Shown piece after piece: positions 6,579 to 8,361 of a stretch of DNA of 8,361 bases; the stretch's first letter is position 1; every line of letters starts with the position of its first letter. The position numbers and the translations under genes are program-made. The stretch covers positions 1 to 8,361 of the forward strand of contig JAJCYN010000225.1 of NCBI GenBank assembly GCA_029262915.1. Reading direction: 5' to 3'. Under the pieces are notes generated by a model. The model was not told the DNA's origin. It made no database searches and saw nothing but the letters and a program-made list of their open reading frames with translations. The stretch is from Flavobacteriales bacterium. GTDB taxonomy: Bacteria > Bacteroidota > Bacteroidia > Flavobacteriales_E > Vicingaceae.

Positions 6579-8315
6579 ATGAAAAAATTAATTTATTTAT
6601 TAGTTGGTGCGACAGTAATACTATCAAGCTGTGGTGGAGATAACAACAATAACAACATAAATGAAAAAGCTGCTAATGGTGGTGTTAAGTATGGTGGTGT
6701 TTTCAAAATGAATGAAACAGAAGACTTCAAAAGTTTATATCCTCTAAATACTACTATGGCAATAGAACATAGAATTGCCAATCAGGTATATGAAGGGCTA
6801 GTAAAACTTGACCAAGAAGATTTAAGTATCTTACCTTCTTTAGCTGAAAAATGGGAAGTAAATGAGGATGCAACTTCTTACACTTTTCATATTAGAAAAG
6901 GAGTAATGTTTCATGATAACAATTGTTTTGAAGGAGGAAAAGGAAGAGAGTTAAAAGCTTCTGATTTTAAATATTGCTTTGACAGGGTAGCCGTTAGTGA
7001 TCCTTCTAATCAAATGTACTGGCTATTTAAAGATAAGGTTAAAGGAGCTAACGAATATCATGAATCGATAAATAATAAAACTCCACTAGAAGCTGGTATT
7101 TCAGGCATTCAAGCTATTGATGACTACACACTTCAAATTGATTTAAACTACTCTTTTGCTGGATTTTTAAACATTGTAAGTCATAACGCTTGTTATGTTT
7201 ATCCTAAAGAAGCTGTAGATGAATATGGAATGGAAATGAGGGTTAATTGTGTGGGAACAGGTCCTTTTAGAGTTAAAAAAATTAAAGAATCTGAAACTGT
7301 AATTTTAGATAGGAATCCTAGTTACTGGGATACAGATGAACATGGAAATGAATTACCATATTTAGATGGAATTAAATTTTCGTTTAATAAAGAGAAAAAA
7401 GCTGAATTACTTGAGTTTAAGAAAGGTAACTTAGATATGGTGTTTCGTTTACCTCTTGAAATGATAAGTGATGTTGTTGGAGAACTAGAAGATGCTAAAA
7501 AGGGTGGAAACAGACCATATGTGATGCAAGTGGTTCCCGCTTTAAGTGTTTTCTATTTAGGATTTCAACATAAATTGGAACCTTTTGATAATATGGATGT
7601 TAGAAAAGCATTTAATTATGCTATTGATAGAGAATCAATTGTAACATATACCTTACAAGGAGAAGGAAGACCTGGTTTGCACGGTTTTGTTCCTCCATTT
7701 AAAGGTTACGATTATGAAAATGTGAAAGGTTATGAATTTTCTGCAGAAAAAGCTAAAAAACATATGGCAAAAGCAGGTTTTCCAAATGGGAATGGATTCC
7801 CAGAAATTACGTTACAAATTAACCCAGGTGGTGGTGATAGAAATGTTCAAATTGCAGAAGTAGTTCAAAAGATGTTAAACGAAAATTTAGGGATAAATAT
7901 CAAAATTGAGCAAATGCAATTTGCTCAACACTTAGAAAATTTAGAAACAGGAAAGGCGACATTTTGGAGAGCAGGATGGATCGCTGATTATCCAGACCCT
8001 GAAAATTTCTTAAATCAATTCTATAGTAAACATGTTCCAGAAGATATATCTACAAAAGCCTACATTAACTCTATGAGATATCAAAGCCTAAAATTTGATT
8101 CATTATTTGACATTGCACTTAGAGAAATAGATGAGGCAAAAAGAATGGAACTATTTAGACAAGCAGATCAAGTAGCAATTGATGAAGCTGCTGTTATGCC
8201 AATATTTTATGATGAAAACACAAGACTTATTCAAGTATATGTTAAAAACTTCCCATCAAATTCAATGGAGTATAGAGATATGACAGAAGTATATTTCGAT
8301 TATGACGAAGAATAA
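6579..8315 (+). CDS. ABC transporter substrate-binding lipoprotein, peptide/nickel family (SBP_bac_5, OppA/DppA-like)
   Basis: The product is a 578-residue solute-binding lipoprotein, normal in length for family 5 binding proteins. The N terminus, MKKLIYLLVGATVILSSC, is a type II signal peptide with lipobox LSSC and predicted lipidated Cys18, followed by an Asn-rich tether (DNNNNNIN). The family 5 core follows: IANQVYEGLVKLD (residues 66-78), LPSLAEKWEVNEDATSYTFHIRKGVMFHD (85-113), LKASDFKYCFDRV (125-137), VGTGPFRVKK (225-234), the NPSYWD segment (246-251), MDVRKAFNYAIDRESIV (339-355) and the lobe with WIADYPDPENFLNQFYS (467-483). Such proteins capture oligopeptides or similar ligands and deliver them to an inner-membrane ABC permease; the ligand cannot be read from sequence. 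The GGKGRELKASD segment is, as I recall, common in Bacteroidota members. No permease or ATPase gene is in the window, and a likely terminator follows, so it may be transcribed alone. The ATG is well supported by signal peptide and promoter spacing. Confidence 0.94.
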   Translation: MKKLIYLLVGATVILSSCGGDNNNNNINEKAANGGVKYGGVFKMNETEDFKSLYPLNTTMAIEHRIANQVYEGLVKLDQEDLSILPSLAEKWEVNEDATSYTFHIRKGVMFHDNNCFEGGKGRELKASDFKYCFDRVAVSDPSNQMYWLFKDKVKGANEYHESINNKTPLEAGISGIQAIDDYTLQIDLNYSFAGFLNIVSHNACYVYPKEAVDEYGMEMRVNCVGTGPFRVKKIKESETVILDRNPSYWDTDEHGNELPYLDGIKFSFNKEKKAELLEFKKGNLDMVFRLPLEMISDVVGELEDAKKGGNRPYVMQVVPALSVFYLGFQHKLEPFDNMDVRKAFNYAIDRESIVTYTLQGEGRPGLHGFVPPFKGYDYENVKGYEFSAEKAKKHMAKAGFPNGNGFPEITLQINPGGGDRNVQIAEVVQKMLNENLGINIKIEQMQFAQHLENLETGKATFWRAGWIADYPDPENFLNQFYSKHVPEDISTKAYINSMRYQSLKFDSLFDIALREIDEAKRMELFRQADQVAIDEAAVMPIFYDENTRLIQVYVKNFPSNSMEYRDMTEVYFDYDEE

Positions 8316-8330
8316 AAGAAATTATTGAAT

Positions 8331-8361
8331 TAAAAAAGAGCGCCTTGAACTTGTTTTAAGG
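8331..8361 (+). terminator. Likely intrinsic terminator hairpin, cut by the window edge
   Basis: About 15 bases after the stop codon, a run AAAAAAGAG leads into CCTTGAA (8343-8349), loop CTTGT (8350-8354) and TTTAAGG (8355-8361). The arms pair over seven bases with one G-T wobble. The upstream CG and the A-run suggest that the stem continues past the edge into CG and then a T-run, which would make a bidirectional terminator. That continuation cannot be seen here. Confidence 0.5.

Noticed and set aside
6593..6781. Minus-strand open frame opposite the start of the binding-protein gene
   Set aside because: It is antisense to the signal peptide and first core motif of a secure gene, with no family resemblance.

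Overview
The window looks like chromosome of a low-GC Bacteroidota bacterium, most likely a Flavobacteriales member. Three things point there: a secreted repeat protein with SprB-type repeats and a gliding-motility-associated (CHU_C, type B) C-terminal sorting domain, a PorP/SprF-family gene directly downstream, and promoter elements of the Bacteroidota form TAnnTTTG in place of E. coli-type boxes. No RNA gene, insertion sequence, CRISPR array or phage gene was seen.

Layout. Positions 1-1798 (+) hold the 3' part of a large secreted surface protein whose start lies left of the window: a partial SprB-like repeat, four complete ones, two PKD/Ig-like domains, and the type IX secretion C-terminal domain. 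A 19-bp gap leads to a PorP/SprF-family outer-membrane protein (1818-2741, +), so the two probably form an operon in which the second product serves secretion or surface anchoring of the first. A convergent gene (2744-6205, -) follows, its stop codon only 2 bp from that of the PorP/SprF gene. It encodes a very large predicted outer-membrane beta-rich protein of unassigned function. A divergent AT-rich intergenic region (about 6206-6578) carries a promoter element at each end. The last gene (6579-8315, +) is a lipoprotein substrate-binding protein of the peptide/nickel ABC family (SBP_bac_5), followed at the window edge by the first part of a likely terminator hairpin.

The common theme is the cell envelope: a type IX secretion cargo and its partner, a large outer-membrane protein, and a nutrient-binding lipoprotein. 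No clearly new system is visible. The points most worth a second look are the unassigned outer-membrane protein, with two similar beta modules and an EF-hand-like loop, and its start codon: the longest reading begins inside its own predicted promoter, so an internal TTG at 6205 is the better start.
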